Assembly (NCBI GenBank): GCA_017547085.1 | Contig: JAFYQM010000047.1 | Coordinates: 1 to 58,205 of the forward strand | DNA length: 58,205 bases | Origin: Oscillibacter sp. | GTDB lineage: Bacteria; Bacillota; Clostridia; Oscillospirales; Oscillospiraceae | Direction: 5' to 3' | Shown here: piece after piece, positions 50,418-58,205 of the stretch | Layout: each line of letters begins with the position of its first letter | How positions within the stretch are numbered: position 1 is the stretch's first letter | The notes under the pieces: model-generated | Databases searched by the model: none | The model's input: the letters and a program-made list of their open reading frames with translations, nothing else | Told to the model about the DNA's origin: nothing | Made by a program: the position numbers and the translations under genes

Positions 50418-51490
50418 GGTGTCACCGCCGCCACGCAGGACAGCACGGAAATGAGCAGCAGCAGTGCGCTGGCGCCGGTCATGCCCAGCACCAGACCAAA
50501 GGCGCCGCCCAGCCCGTTGATCAGGCGGCTGAGGGAGGGCGCACCCACCACGGAGGAGAAAAAGCCCGCCAGCTTATAGAGCAGGTACTGCACGCCTAAA
50601 TGTAAAAAGGGATGGATGCAAGCGGCTAAAATTCCCAGCATGCCAAACACGCCGATGGCATTTTTCGCCAGTCCCGCACCGGCCAGCACGGTTTCCGAGG
50701 CCTCTGCAATGATGCCGCCCACCACCGGAACCACCTGCGAAATGGTGGTCTTGGCAAGCCGCACCGCCGTGGTATCCACGCTGCCGCTCAGTACCCGCGC
50801 GATGGAAAGATACAGCGTGAAGGCGATCAATACGGTGGTAAGAATCCATGTGATCACTTTTTTCAGTCCCTCCGCAATGGCGCCCAGACGGCTTTCCGGC
50901 AGGCAGGCTGCCGCCGTCAATGCGCCGATATAACAGTAGGTCAGGGGCATCAGCAGCCCGTCGATGAGGCTCAGCAGCAGATCGGCCAGAAACACGGTGG
51001 TCACCTGCTGAAAAGTAGCAGTAGTCACCGCACCGGCTGCCGCCGTAGCCGCCGCAAGGGTGGGCAGCAGCGCCTTGGAAAAGGTTTGCAGGTCACCAAT
51101 GGTCTGCTCCCCCAGTCCAATGAGGGAATCGAGACTGCCCGCCGTCAGCAGCATCACCGCCAGCGCACCCGCCATGGCGACGTACCGTTCGTTTTTGCTG
51201 TCTGTTCCCTGCGAAACGCCGGAGATCAGGCTGCACAACACCACCACTAACAGTACCGACGCCGCGCCGCGGGCCTGCTTTCGCACCAGCCGCCCCGCCT
51301 GCGCGCCCACTTCCTGCAACAGCTTCCCTACCCCGTCTGCGAAGCCTTCCGTACCGGAAGTGTCCACATCCTCCATCAGTTCCGCCGCCTCACGGGGCAA
51401 TGCGTCCGCCAGTTCCTCCGGCAGCTCCACCGCACCGGCCGGTACCGTCAGGACAGCCAACAGCACCAAACAACAAAGCCATCGTTTCAT
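50414..51490 (-). CDS. spoIIIAE: Stage III sporulation protein AE
   Basis: A 358-residue polytopic protein with a signal-like N-terminus (LCCLVLLAVLTVPAGA) and about seven membrane segments after residue 90 (ASVLLVVVLCSLISGVSQ, YVAMAGALAVMLLTAGSLDS, AVTTATFQQVTTVFLADLLL, VVPVVGGIIAEASETVLAGA). It is a predicted transport-like component of the channel. Overlaps on both sides (AD, AF) show tight co-translation. Confidence 0.93.
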   Translation of the reverse strand: MKRWLCCLVLLAVLTVPAGAVELPEELADALPREAAELMEDVDTSGTEGFADGVGKLLQEVGAQAGRLVRKQARGAASVLLVVVLCSLISGVSQGTDSKNERYVAMAGALAVMLLTAGSLDSLIGLGEQTIGDLQTFSKALLPTLAAATAAAGAVTTATFQQVTTVFLADLLLSLIDGLLMPLTYCYIGALTAAACLPESRLGAIAEGLKKVITWILTTVLIAFTLYLSIARVLSGSVDTTAVRLAKTTISQVVPVVGGIIAEASETVLAGAGLAKNAIGVFGMLGILAACIHPFLHLGVQYLLYKLAGFFSSVVGAPSLSRLINGLGGAFGLVLGMTGASALLLLISVLSCVAAVTP

Positions 51491-51876
51491 ACCATCAACT
51501 CCAACAGCAGCGCCAGCACCTTGTGCAGCAGCGGCAGCGTCACCAGCAGCGCGCAGAGGGCTCCCGCAGTCTCCACCACGCCTGCCAGCGTCGTCTCTCC
51601 CGCGTCCCGACAGAGGCTGCCTCCTGTTTTCACCACCACCGCAATGCCCACGGTTTTGTAGATCGGTTCAAACAACGCCTGTCCCACGCCGCTGCGCGCC
51701 GCCAGCTCGTCCAGCATGTCCACAATTTCTCCCAGCAGCCCAAGCAGCGTCAGCAGCACCGCCGCCGCGGTGCCGAGGGTCAGCAGCAGCCCCAGCTCCG
51801 GACTGCCCCGTTTCAAAATCAGCGCCAGCAGCGCCGCCACCACGCACAGCGCGGTCACCTGTGCAACGGTCTCCAT
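51487..51876 (-). CDS. spoIIIAD: Stage III sporulation protein AD
   Basis: A 129-residue membrane protein with several hydrophobic segments (TALCVVAALLALILKRGSPE, LGLLLTLGTAAAVLLTLLGL, ALCALLVTLPLLHKVLALLL) and the SpoIIIAC/AD family motif IVDMLDELAARSGV. The family N-terminus (METVAQVTAL) supports the ATG at 51874-51876; a TTG two codons earlier overlaps the spoIIIAC stop. Confidence 0.9.
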   Translation of the reverse strand: METVAQVTALCVVAALLALILKRGSPELGLLLTLGTAAAVLLTLLGLLGEIVDMLDELAARSGVGQALFEPIYKTVGIAVVVKTGGSLCRDAGETTLAGVVETAGALCALLVTLPLLHKVLALLLELMV

Positions 51877-51878
51877 CC

Positions 51879-52073
51879 TCAAAAACGAAAGAGGGTCTTG
51901 ATGAGGTCGAACAGGGCGCTGATCTCCCGCACTAAGATCATCAGCACCACCACAAGCCCCGCCAGCGTGGTCATCATGGCCTGTTCCTCCCGCCCCGAGC
52001 GGATCAGCAGCTGGTTCAGCACCGCTACTAAAATTCCGATAGCCGCAATTTTAAAAATCAGATCTACATCCAT
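51879..52073 (-). CDS. spoIIIAC: Stage III sporulation protein AC
   Basis: A 64-residue protein with two membrane helices (LIFKIAAIGILVAVLNQLLI and MMTTLAGLVVVLMILVREIS) and the conserved SGREEQA loop. Length and sequence are standard for SpoIIIAC. The start follows GAGGGAAACG. Confidence 0.94.
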   Translation of the reverse strand: MDVDLIFKIAAIGILVAVLNQLLIRSGREEQAMMTTLAGLVVVLMILVREISALFDLIKTLFRF

Positions 52074-52083
52074 TTCGTTTCCC

Positions 52084-52581
52084 TCAAATCAGTAAAATCA
52101 CCAGCAGCGCCGCACCGGAAAGCCACAGCGCCGCCGTTCTTTTTTCCGTTTCCGGCCGCTGTTTGTCCCATTCCACGGCACACTTTTCCAGTTCCAAGAT
52201 GGCAAGTGAAAGTGCCTTACACACATTCTCTTCATCACCATGCAGAGCACTTCCCACTTCCGATAACGCCTGTTGTGCCGCCACCGGCAGTGGCAGGCAG
52301 CAAGTCTGCTCCCGCCAGAGCGTTTCCGCGACTTCCCCGTGGCGAAGGGCATCTCCCACTGCCGAAAAAAAGGCGGCCGCATCCCCACTGCAAGAGGCCG
52401 AAAGGGTTTGCAGCAGGCGGGGCAGCGGCGTGCGGCACAGGCGAACCTCCTCCCCCATTCGCCGCAGCGCGGAAAGCAGCTCCGCCAGCGCTGTTCTGGT
52501 CCTGCGCCGTTCCCGCAGCTGTAAAAGGACGGTCATGAGTCCGCCGGAGAAAATGCAGACACTGCCTAAGAAACGGATCAT
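52084..52581 (-). CDS. spoIIIAB: Stage III sporulation protein AB
   Basis: A 165-residue protein with an N-terminal membrane segment (RFLGSVCIFSGGLMTVLLQL), a long helical body resembling GspF-type assembly proteins (LAELLSALRRMGEEVRLCRT, LEKCAVEWDKQRPETEKRTA) and a C-terminal membrane helix (AALWLSGAALLVILLI). The true start at 52579-52581 overlaps the spoIIIAA stop (ATGA). A longer frame upstream lies inside spoIIIAA. Confidence 0.92.
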   Translation of the reverse strand: MIRFLGSVCIFSGGLMTVLLQLRERRRTRTALAELLSALRRMGEEVRLCRTPLPRLLQTLSASCSGDAAAFFSAVGDALRHGEVAETLWREQTCCLPLPVAAQQALSEVGSALHGDEENVCKALSLAILELEKCAVEWDKQRPETEKRTAALWLSGAALLVILLI

Positions 52582-53474
52582 GGAAGCTCCTCCACCGTGT
52601 AGGCACGACCTTCCTGCGTCCGTTCGATTCGGACAGCAAGGCGGAATACCCGTTCCTCCAATAGCTGGCGGTAGAGGGGCTTTTGCAGCAGTTCCTCCGT
52701 GTCTGCCGCGTGGATGGTCGCCAGCAGTGCCACACCGCAGCCTGCGGCCAGCGTCATGGCCTGCAGGTCCTGCAAGCGCGTGATCTCGTCCACGGCAATG
52801 ATCTGCGGATTCATGCCCCGCAGCACCATGGGAATGCCCACCGCTTTGGGACAAGCGTCCAGCACATCGGTGTGGGCCCCCACATCCATCTGCGGCTCCC
52901 CCTGATACATCACCGCCACCTCTCCACGCTCGTCAATGAGGGCAATCCGTTGCCCGCTGTCCGAGAGGCCGCGCACCATGTCCCGCAGCAGCGTGGTCTT
53001 TCCCCCGCCTGGCGGAGAGAGAATGAGAGTGCTTTGAAACTGTCCCTCCCGCAGCAGCTGCGGCAGCAGCCCGTCTGCAATGCCGGTACAGGCCCGTGCA
53101 ACACGGATGGACGCGGAGGACAAATTCTTGAGATTCGTGTTGACTCCGTCCTTCATCACCGCCGTGCCGCAAAGACCGATGCGAAAGCCACCCCGCACAC
53201 TTACAAAGCCCTCCCGTAACGTCTCCGCCGCGGCGTAGCGGGAAAACTCCGTAGCAAGGTCGCACAGCGTTTCCAGCTCCGCTGCCTCCACCGTCACGTC
53301 CAGTTCCCGCTCTCCTTCGGGCAGCAGCACCGTCATGTTCCGTCCCGCCCTCAGGCGAATTTCCTCGACAGCGGCCTTGTCCGCCTCCGGAAGAGACAGC
53401 GCCGCTTTTCTTAGACGCACCGGCAGCACGACCGCCGCCTCCTCATAACGCAATACCCGCACATCCTTTGCCAA
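52578..53474 (-). CDS. spoIIIAA: Stage III sporulation protein AA, secretion-type ATPase
   Basis: A 298-residue cytoplasmic ATPase of the mother cell that powers the channel. Walker A is LILSPPGGGKTTLLRDMVRG, followed by ALIDERGEVAVMYQGEPQ and the Walker B-like QIIAVDEITRLQDLQAMTLA. The N-terminal domain (VEEIRLRAGRNMTVLLPEGE) is typical. The start is TTG (53472-53474) behind GGGGGGAGG. It is first in the spoIIIAA-AF operon with a sigma-E-like promoter. Confidence 0.95.
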   Translation of the reverse strand: MAKDVRVLRYEEAAVVLPVRLRKAALSLPEADKAAVEEIRLRAGRNMTVLLPEGERELDVTVEAAELETLCDLATEFSRYAAAETLREGFVSVRGGFRIGLCGTAVMKDGVNTNLKNLSSASIRVARACTGIADGLLPQLLREGQFQSTLILSPPGGGKTTLLRDMVRGLSDSGQRIALIDERGEVAVMYQGEPQMDVGAHTDVLDACPKAVGIPMVLRGMNPQIIAVDEITRLQDLQAMTLAAGCGVALLATIHAADTEELLQKPLYRQLLEERVFRLAVRIERTQEGRAYTVEELP

Positions 53475-53501
53475 GGATGCCTCCCCCCTTTCCTTTGCTC
53501 C

Positions 53502-53530
53502 ACTCTATGACGGCTCGTCCGCTGATATGC
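53502..53530 (-). promoter_or_regulatory. Sigma-E-like promoter of the spoIIIA operon
   Basis: Minus-strand GCATATC (53524-53530), 14-bp spacer, CATAGAGT (53502-53509); near-consensus for sigma-E, as expected for mother-cell expression of spoIIIA. Confidence 0.75.
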
Positions 53531-53560
53531 CAAAAACAACCGGCCCGAAGGCCGGCTGTT
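53531..53560 (-). terminator. Terminator of the Cys-rich coat-like gene
   Basis: AACAACCGGCC (53535-53545) pairs with GGCCGGCTGTT (53550-53560), with a T-run on the minus strand. It abuts the spoIIIA promoter. Confidence 0.88.
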
Positions 53561-53564
53561 TGAG

Positions 53565-54395
53565 TCACTTGCAGCAGCAGGTGCCGAAGTCATTCTCACC
53601 GCGCACCGTATTGGGCGGGAAAAACTCGCCCACGGGGAACGAAATGTTGCGGAAGATGCAGCAGGGGTCCTCCACTGTACTGCTGTTCTCGCAGGAACAC
53701 TCCTTATCCGGCATACAGTAGTCGTAGACGGGAATCAGCAGCTGGGTATCCCGCTCCAGACGGACGATGGAGAACTGGCCGAGGGTCACATACACGCGAC
53801 GGCCCTCGTCGCCGCCGCACAGCTGGCCGCCGAAGCACTCGCTGACAAAGCCGGGCACCTCGCACAGGTCGCAGTCGCAGTCCCGCTTGCCGCAGACATC
53901 GCGGATGCGGGCATCCAGCACGATGGGGTCCACAGCCTCTACCACGGCGATGGGGCTGTTGGTGCGGCGCAGCAGCTGCAGGTCCGGCTCGCCGTTGCGC
54001 ACCTTGGAGGAGAAGATCTTGGCATTCCCCTCGCTGCCGAACAGGATCACCCGCTTGTCAAACACGCACAAACCATCCACCGTTACCGGTGCGGGAGAGC
54101 TGCAGTAGGCCTGCAGGGAGACATGGTAGAAAAAGCGCATATCCACGGTGTAGAAGCCGCGGTTGAAGCTCACCGGCTCCACATCCACATACACATACAG
54201 CAGCTGCGCGCTGCCGCCCTTGACGGACAGTGCGCGGTTGATCACGTCCACATCCTGTGCCTTGGGATAGAAGCGCAGGTCTTCGATGCAGTCCTTGTCG
54301 CGGCAGGAGTCAAAAATCTTTCTTGTATGGATACATACCGCTTCCCGGATACCGTTCAGGTCCTCCACGGGACCGGGTACAACACAACTGGGCAT
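53565..54395 (-). CDS. Cysteine-rich spore-coat-like protein
   Basis: A 276-residue cytoplasmic-type protein with about twenty cysteines, grouped near residues 170-190 (DVCGKRDCDCDLCEV), 190-205 and at the C-terminus (GENDFGTCCCK). It belongs to a conserved clostridial family of unnamed function (EAVCIHTRKIFDSCRDKDCI, DLRFYPKAQDVDVINRALSV). The sigma-K/E-type promoter upstream and the cysteine content suggest a coat or exosporium-related protein; this is inference. ATG at 54393-54395 behind AGGAGG. Confidence 0.7.
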   Translation of the reverse strand: MPSCVVPGPVEDLNGIREAVCIHTRKIFDSCRDKDCIEDLRFYPKAQDVDVINRALSVKGGSAQLLYVYVDVEPVSFNRGFYTVDMRFFYHVSLQAYCSSPAPVTVDGLCVFDKRVILFGSEGNAKIFSSKVRNGEPDLQLLRRTNSPIAVVEAVDPIVLDARIRDVCGKRDCDCDLCEVPGFVSECFGGQLCGGDEGRRVYVTLGQFSIVRLERDTQLLIPVYDYCMPDKECSCENSSTVEDPCCIFRNISFPVGEFFPPNTVRGENDFGTCCCK

Positions 54396-54446
54396 TGCAA
54401 TACCTCCTAATAAGTAGCTGAGGAAAGAGCATTGCTCTTTCAATCC

Positions 54447-54473
54447 AGTGTATGCCCGCGGAGGATTTGGGTG
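54447..54473 (-). promoter_or_regulatory. Sigma-K/sigma-E-like promoter of the Cys-rich gene
   Basis: Minus-strand -10 CATACACT (54447-54454), perfect for sigma-E and near-perfect for sigma-K, with CACC (54470-54473) 15 bp upstream fitting the sigma-K -35. Mother-cell timing is predicted. Confidence 0.6.
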
Positions 54474-54486
54474 CAGAAAACCAAAA

Positions 54487-54514
54487 GGGCCGTCCGCAGA
54501 AAAGCAGACGGCCC
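54487..54514 (-). terminator. Terminator of the EamA transporter gene
   Basis: GGGCCGTCCGC (54487-54497) pairs with GCAGACGGCCC (54504-54514); TTTTGGTTTT follows on the minus strand. Confidence 0.85.
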
Positions 54515-54559
54515 AAAGCGGGATATGTAATTCCTGCGCCGAAGCGCCTCATACTGTAA

Positions 54560-55429
54560 TCAGTTTTTGGGTGAAATCTCATTCCAAAGGGTAAAGCCGA
54601 GGATCAGAAGGCCGCCCACAGCCTGCCACAGGGTCATGGTCTCCCCCAAAACCGTGACAGAGATCAGCACCGCGACCAGAGGATCGATGTAGCTGAGAAT
54701 CGCCGCCTTTTGTCCCGGCAATTCTTTCAGGGAGGAAAAGTACATACAGTAGGTCACACCGGTGTGAATGAGGCCCACGATCAGCAAATTGATCCAGCCC
54801 ATGCCGCCCAGCTTTCCCAACGTCACGCCGCTTGTCAGCATGACATATGGAATCAAAATCACAATGGCAGCAAGAAACTGCAAAAAGGTTCTGTGGATGC
54901 CTTCCACATTCTTAATAAATTTATTTAGAAGGACCACCGTTGCATAGAATACCGCAGCACCCAGTCCGAACAGGATGCCAAGCAGGTCCTTGCCGCCGCC
55001 GAGGTCGCCGATGCCCGTGATCAGCACAAGGCCCAGTGTGGACATCAGGAAGCACACGATCTGCTTTCCCGTCAGCTTTTCCCGGAAAAGGACCGGACAC
55101 GCGGCGGTCACGATCACAGGAGCAAAATAATAGCTTAGCGTGGCAACAGATACGGTGGTGTATTTATAGGCCTCAAACAGCAGGATCCAGTTGATGCCCA
55201 TGGCAATGCCCGATGCAAGCAGCAGAGGAACTTCCTTCCTGATCTTTGAAAACGGGATCTTCTGTCCGGTGACCAACAGGAAGCCCGCGATCAAAAGCGC
55301 CGCCAGTACGGCGCGGTATAGCGCCAATTCTCCGGAAGAAACCGAAATATTCCGCACAAAAAGGCCCAATGTACCGAAAATCGTCATAGACGTGATCAGC
55401 ATGACCCGCGGATTCATAACCTTGTCCAT
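54560..55429 (-). CDS. EamA/DMT-family transporter
   Basis: A 289-residue membrane protein with ten predicted helices in two EamA repeats (MLITSMTIFGTLGLFVRNIS and ALYRAVLAALLIAGFLLVTG in the first; LLGILFGLGAAVFYATVVLL and AAILSYIDPLVAVLISVTVL in the second). Such proteins export or import small metabolites; the substrate is unknown. The start at 55427-55429 follows GAGGAATG. The longer upstream frame has no ribosome site. Single-gene unit with its own terminator. Confidence 0.92.
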   Translation of the reverse strand: MDKVMNPRVMLITSMTIFGTLGLFVRNISVSSGELALYRAVLAALLIAGFLLVTGQKIPFSKIRKEVPLLLASGIAMGINWILLFEAYKYTTVSVATLSYYFAPVIVTAACPVLFREKLTGKQIVCFLMSTLGLVLITGIGDLGGGKDLLGILFGLGAAVFYATVVLLNKFIKNVEGIHRTFLQFLAAIVILIPYVMLTSGVTLGKLGGMGWINLLIVGLIHTGVTYCMYFSSLKELPGQKAAILSYIDPLVAVLISVTVLGETMTLWQAVGGLLILGFTLWNEISPKN

Positions 55430-55602
55430 CAAACATTCCTCACATTCCGCCAACCGGACACTTTGGTTGACAGAAGCCAATATATCCCGTTTACGGGCCG
55501 CAGTCAACTTCTTTGTGACAAAAAGCCACCCCGATCCTGTCAAAACGAAACAGTGATACGGGGTGGCTTTATTGGATATAAAGGGAATCAGCCGGAACCG
55601 GA

Positions 55603-57216
55603 TCATCCGTTAGTCCGCTGCTTCATCCACTCGATATAGTCCTCGTAGGTGCCCATCTTATCCAGCAGCTTGCCGTCCTCGAAGGACATGATGCGGTTGG
55701 CTACGGTCTGGATGAACTCGTGGTCGTGGCTGGAGAAGAGGACCACGCCCTTGTAGTCGATCAGGCCGTTGTTGACTGCGGTGATGGACTCCAGGTCGAG
55801 GTGGTTGGTAGGCTGATCCAGCACCAGCACGTTGGAGCCGTACAGCATCATGCGGGAGAGCATACAGCGCACCTTCTCGCCGCCGGAGAGCACCTTCACG
55901 GGCTTGAACACGTCATCGCCGGAGAACAGCATACGGCCCAGGAAGGAACGCTTGAAGGACTCAGTGCCCTCCTCCGCGTTGTCGGCGGTGTACTGGGCCA
56001 GCCATTCCAGCAGGTTCAGGTCGCAGTCGTTGAAGAAGGCGGAGTTATCCAGCGGGAAATAGCTGGTGGTGATGGTAGTACCCCACTTGTATTCACCCTC
56101 GTCCGGCTCCATCTCGCCCATGACGATCTTGAACAAGGTGGTCTTGGCGATCTCGTCCTCGCCGACGAAGGCCACCTTCTCGCCGCGGTTGATACGGAAG
56201 GACACGTTGTCCAGCACCTTGCGGCCGTCCACGGTCTTGCTCAGATTTTCAACGTACAGGATCTCCTTGCCGCACTCGCGGTCCATCTTGAAGCCCACGA
56301 AGGGATAGCGGCGGGAGGAACAGGGCATCTCCTCCACGGTCAGCTTGTCCAGCAGCTTACGGCGTGCAGTGGCCTGCTTGCTCTTGGACTTGTTGGCGGA
56401 GAAGCGCTGGATGAACAGCTGCAGTTCCTTGATTTTATCCTCGTTCTTGCGGTTCTGGTCGCGGATCATCTTCTGGACCATCTGGCTGGATTCGTACCAG
56501 AACTCGTAGTTACCCACATACATGCGAATCTCGCCGTAGTCCACGTCCACGATGCTGGTGCAGACGGTGTTGAGGAAGTGACGGTCATGGCTGACCACCA
56601 GCACGAGGCTCTCGCACTCCATCAGGAAGTCCTCCAGCCACTCGATGGCCTGAATGTCCAAATGGTTGGTGGGCTCGTCCAGCAGGATGATATCAGGCTT
56701 GCCGAACAGGGCCTGTGCCAGCAGCACCTTCACCTTTTCCTTACCGGTCAGGCTGCTCATCTCGCTGTAGAGAATGTCGGCAGATAAGCCCAAACCCTGT
56801 AGCAGGCGGGATGCGTCAGACTCTGCCTCCCAGCCGTCCATGTCGGCAAACTCGGCCTCCAGTTCGGAAGCGCGGACGCCGTCCTCTTCGGTGAAGTCCT
56901 CTTTTTCGTAGAGAGCGTCCTTCTCCTTCATGATGTCGTAGAGGCGCTGGTTGCCCATGATGACGGTGTCCAGCACGGTGTATTCGTCATACTGGAAGTG
57001 GTCCTGCTTCAGGATGGACATGCGCTGGTCCTTGGAGATGATGACCTCGCCGGTGGTAGGCTCCAGATCACCGGAGAGAATGCGCAGGAAGGTGGACTTG
57101 CCCGCACCGTTGGCGCCGATGATGCCGTAGCAGTTGCCGGGGACAAACTTCAAATCGACGTGCTTGAACAGCTGCTGACCGCTAAAGTTCATACCGACGT
57201 TATTGACAGTAATCAT
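55603..57216 (-). CDS. ABC-F family ATPase (YkpA/YbiT-like)
   Basis: A 537-residue protein with two ABC domains and no membrane part, so a ribosome-associated ABC-F factor. The first Walker A is GIIGANGAGKSTFLRILSGD; Walker B IILLDEPTNHLDIQAIEWLE. The linker (NKSKSKQATARRKLLDKLTV) is of the YkpA/YbiT type. The first signature is SLTGKEKVKVLLAQAL rather than LSGGE, and the second Walker A reads VGEDEIAKTTLFK without the usual glycine; the second signature LSGGEKVRCMLSRM is normal. Antibiotic protection versus housekeeping role cannot be decided. Confidence 0.93.
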   Translation of the reverse strand: MITVNNVGMNFSGQQLFKHVDLKFVPGNCYGIIGANGAGKSTFLRILSGDLEPTTGEVIISKDQRMSILKQDHFQYDEYTVLDTVIMGNQRLYDIMKEKDALYEKEDFTEEDGVRASELEAEFADMDGWEAESDASRLLQGLGLSADILYSEMSSLTGKEKVKVLLAQALFGKPDIILLDEPTNHLDIQAIEWLEDFLMECESLVLVVSHDRHFLNTVCTSIVDVDYGEIRMYVGNYEFWYESSQMVQKMIRDQNRKNEDKIKELQLFIQRFSANKSKSKQATARRKLLDKLTVEEMPCSSRRYPFVGFKMDRECGKEILYVENLSKTVDGRKVLDNVSFRINRGEKVAFVGEDEIAKTTLFKIVMGEMEPDEGEYKWGTTITTSYFPLDNSAFFNDCDLNLLEWLAQYTADNAEEGTESFKRSFLGRMLFSGDDVFKPVKVLSGGEKVRCMLSRMMLYGSNVLVLDQPTNHLDLESITAVNNGLIDYKGVVLFSSHDHEFIQTVANRIMSFEDGKLLDKMGTYEDYIEWMKQRTNG

Positions 57217-57256
57217 AACTTTATTAATTCCCTTTCAAAATTTTCTAAACGCGCAA

Positions 57257-57284
57257 CAGGCGCGGAGTCGAAACTCCGCGTCTG
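57257..57284 (-). terminator. Hairpin between tyrS and the ABC-F gene
   Basis: CAG-G-CGCGGAGT pairs with ACTCCGCG-T-CTG around CGAA. No clear U-run follows on the minus strand, so termination is uncertain. Confidence 0.5.
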
Positions 57285-57304
57285 CTGGTTTGAATTTCAA
57301 GTTT

Positions 57305-58205
57305 TTACTTCACGAAGGCTCTGTGGAAGACCTTCTTGCCCTTCTTGATGATGACGCCGTCGCCCTCGAAAGCGCTCTGATCGAAGGCCACCTCGATACC
57401 AGCCACCTTCTCATCGTTGACAGCCACACCGCCCTGCTGCACCAGACGGCGTGCCTCACCCTTGGAGGGGCACAGGCCGCACTTCACCAGCAGCGTCATG
57501 GCGTCCATCTTGCCGTCCACGAAATCGTCGGCAGTCAGCTCGGTGGCGGGCATGTTGTCGAGGCTGCCCTTGCCGGAGAACAAGCCGCGGGCGGTCTCCT
57601 GTGCCTTGTTGGCCTCTTCCTCGCCGTGGACCAGCTTGGTCAGCTCGTAGGCCAGAATCTCCTTGGCGGTGTTCAGCTGAGCGCCTTCCCAGCTGTCCAT
57701 CTCGTCGATCTGCTCCAGAGGCAGGAAGGTCAGCATGCGGATGCACTTGAGGACGTCAGCGTCCTCAATGTTGCGCCAGTACTGATAGAACTCGTAGGGA
57801 GAGGTCTTGTTGGGGTCCAGCCACACGGCGCCGGAAGCGGTCTTGCCCATCTTCTTGCCCTCGGAGGTGAGCAGCAGGGTTATGGTCATGGCGTGGGCGT
57901 CCTTGCCCAGCTTGCGGCGGATCAGCTCGGTGCCGCCCAGCATGTTGCTCCACTGGTCGTTGCCGCCGAACTGCATGTTGCAGCCGTACTCCTTGTACAG
58001 GTGATAGAAGTCATAGGACTGCATGGGCATATAGTTGAATTCGAGGAAGCTGAGGCCCTTCTCCATGCGCTGCTTGAAGCACTCGGCACGCAGCATATTG
58101 TTCACAGAGAAGCAAGCGCCGATCTCACGGATAAAATCCACATAGTTCAGCTCCAGCAGCCAGTCGGCGTTGTTGACCATCATAGCCTTATCTTCGCCGA
58201 ACTCA
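57305..58205 (-). CDS. tyrS: Tyrosyl-tRNA synthetase, C-terminal part
   Basis: The last 299 or so residues; the N-terminus with the HIGH motif lies beyond the right edge. Visible are the tyrosine/tRNA-binding blocks (YDFYHLYKEYGCNMQFGGND, QWSNMLGGTELIRR), the KMSKS-type loop as GKKMGKTASGAVWLD, and a C-terminal S4 domain (LCPSKGEARRLVQQGGVAVN). The loop KMGKT is the form typical of TyrRS of this type. No anomaly in the part seen. Confidence 0.95.
   Translation of the reverse strand, partial: EFGEDKAMMVNNADWLLELNYVDFIREIGACFSVNNMLRAECFKQRMEKGLSFLEFNYMPMQSYDFYHLYKEYGCNMQFGGNDQWSNMLGGTELIRRKLGKDAHAMTITLLLTSEGKKMGKTASGAVWLDPNKTSPYEFYQYWRNIEDADVLKCIRMLTFLPLEQIDEMDSWEGAQLNTAKEILAYELTKLVHGEEEANKAQETARGLFSGKGSLDNMPATELTADDFVDGKMDAMTLLVKCGLCPSKGEARRLVQQGGVAVNDEKVAGIEVAFDQSAFEGDGVIIKKGKKVFHRAFVK

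Overview
The window comes from a GC-rich, endospore-forming, anaerobic-type Firmicute, most likely of the Oscillospiraceae (Clostridium cluster IV, Oscillibacter/Flavonifractor-like). The pointers are sigG, sigH, yunB, ylmC and a complete spoIIIAA-AH set, phosphate acyl/butyryltransferase, Shine-Dalgarno-led genes with frequent GTG/TTG starts, and the order spoIIIA - amaP - nusB - xseAB - ispA - OLE RNA - dxs - tlyA - nadK - argR - recN. The taxon is inferred from gene content only. Most genes lie on the minus strand.

Region 1 (1-7.5 kb): the start of rpsB, ylmC, sigG with a forespore-type promoter, a murD-yunB-ligA run, an AT-rich coding fragment, a small kinase-like protein, and an RNase P RNA with an enlarged P12 arm. 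Region 2 (7.5-10.9 kb): a small DUF6291-like gene and a nested pile of IS66-family elements, with a full copy, a truncated tnpC tail, an orphan terminus and a preserved 8-bp target duplication. Region 3 (10.9-24 kb): an accessory cell-surface locus. It holds two SipW-type signal peptidases, three TasA/camelysin-like secreted proteins, an LPxTG-type anchored protein and a 2021-residue secreted protein with Cys/His knuckles and beta-repeats. A divergent MerR-family regulator faces a 19-bp-spacer promoter, and a class B sortase lies beyond it.

Region 4 (24-36 kb): housekeeping genes yebC, nif3, trmK, a DUF1858 gene, a zinc-ribbon gene, sigH (predicted leaderless), ruvB-ygjV-ruvA-ruvC, a DUF6514 gene divergent from a ptb-like gene across tandem Spo0A boxes, then an Xre regulator-comEC-holA-toprim operon. 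Region 5 (36-46.8 kb): recN, argR, nadK, tlyA, dxs, oapA, the OLE noncoding RNA, ispA, xseB, xseA, nusB and amaP. Region 6 (46.8-58.2 kb): the spoIIIA engulfment-channel genes, split by a metallo-beta-lactamase-fold gene and a lipoate-protein ligase and with a second sigma-E-like promoter ahead of spoIIIAG, then a Cys-rich coat-like protein, an EamA transporter, an ABC-F ATPase and most of tyrS.

The strongest discoveries are the OLE RNA/OapA pair inside the isoprenoid operon, the MerR-linked SipW/TasA/giant-protein surface locus with a small ORF at its head, the split spoIIIA operon, and several regulatory arrangements: a leaderless sigH message, tandem 0A boxes, and a sequestered ribosome site ahead of comEC. 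No CRISPR array and no tRNA gene was seen.
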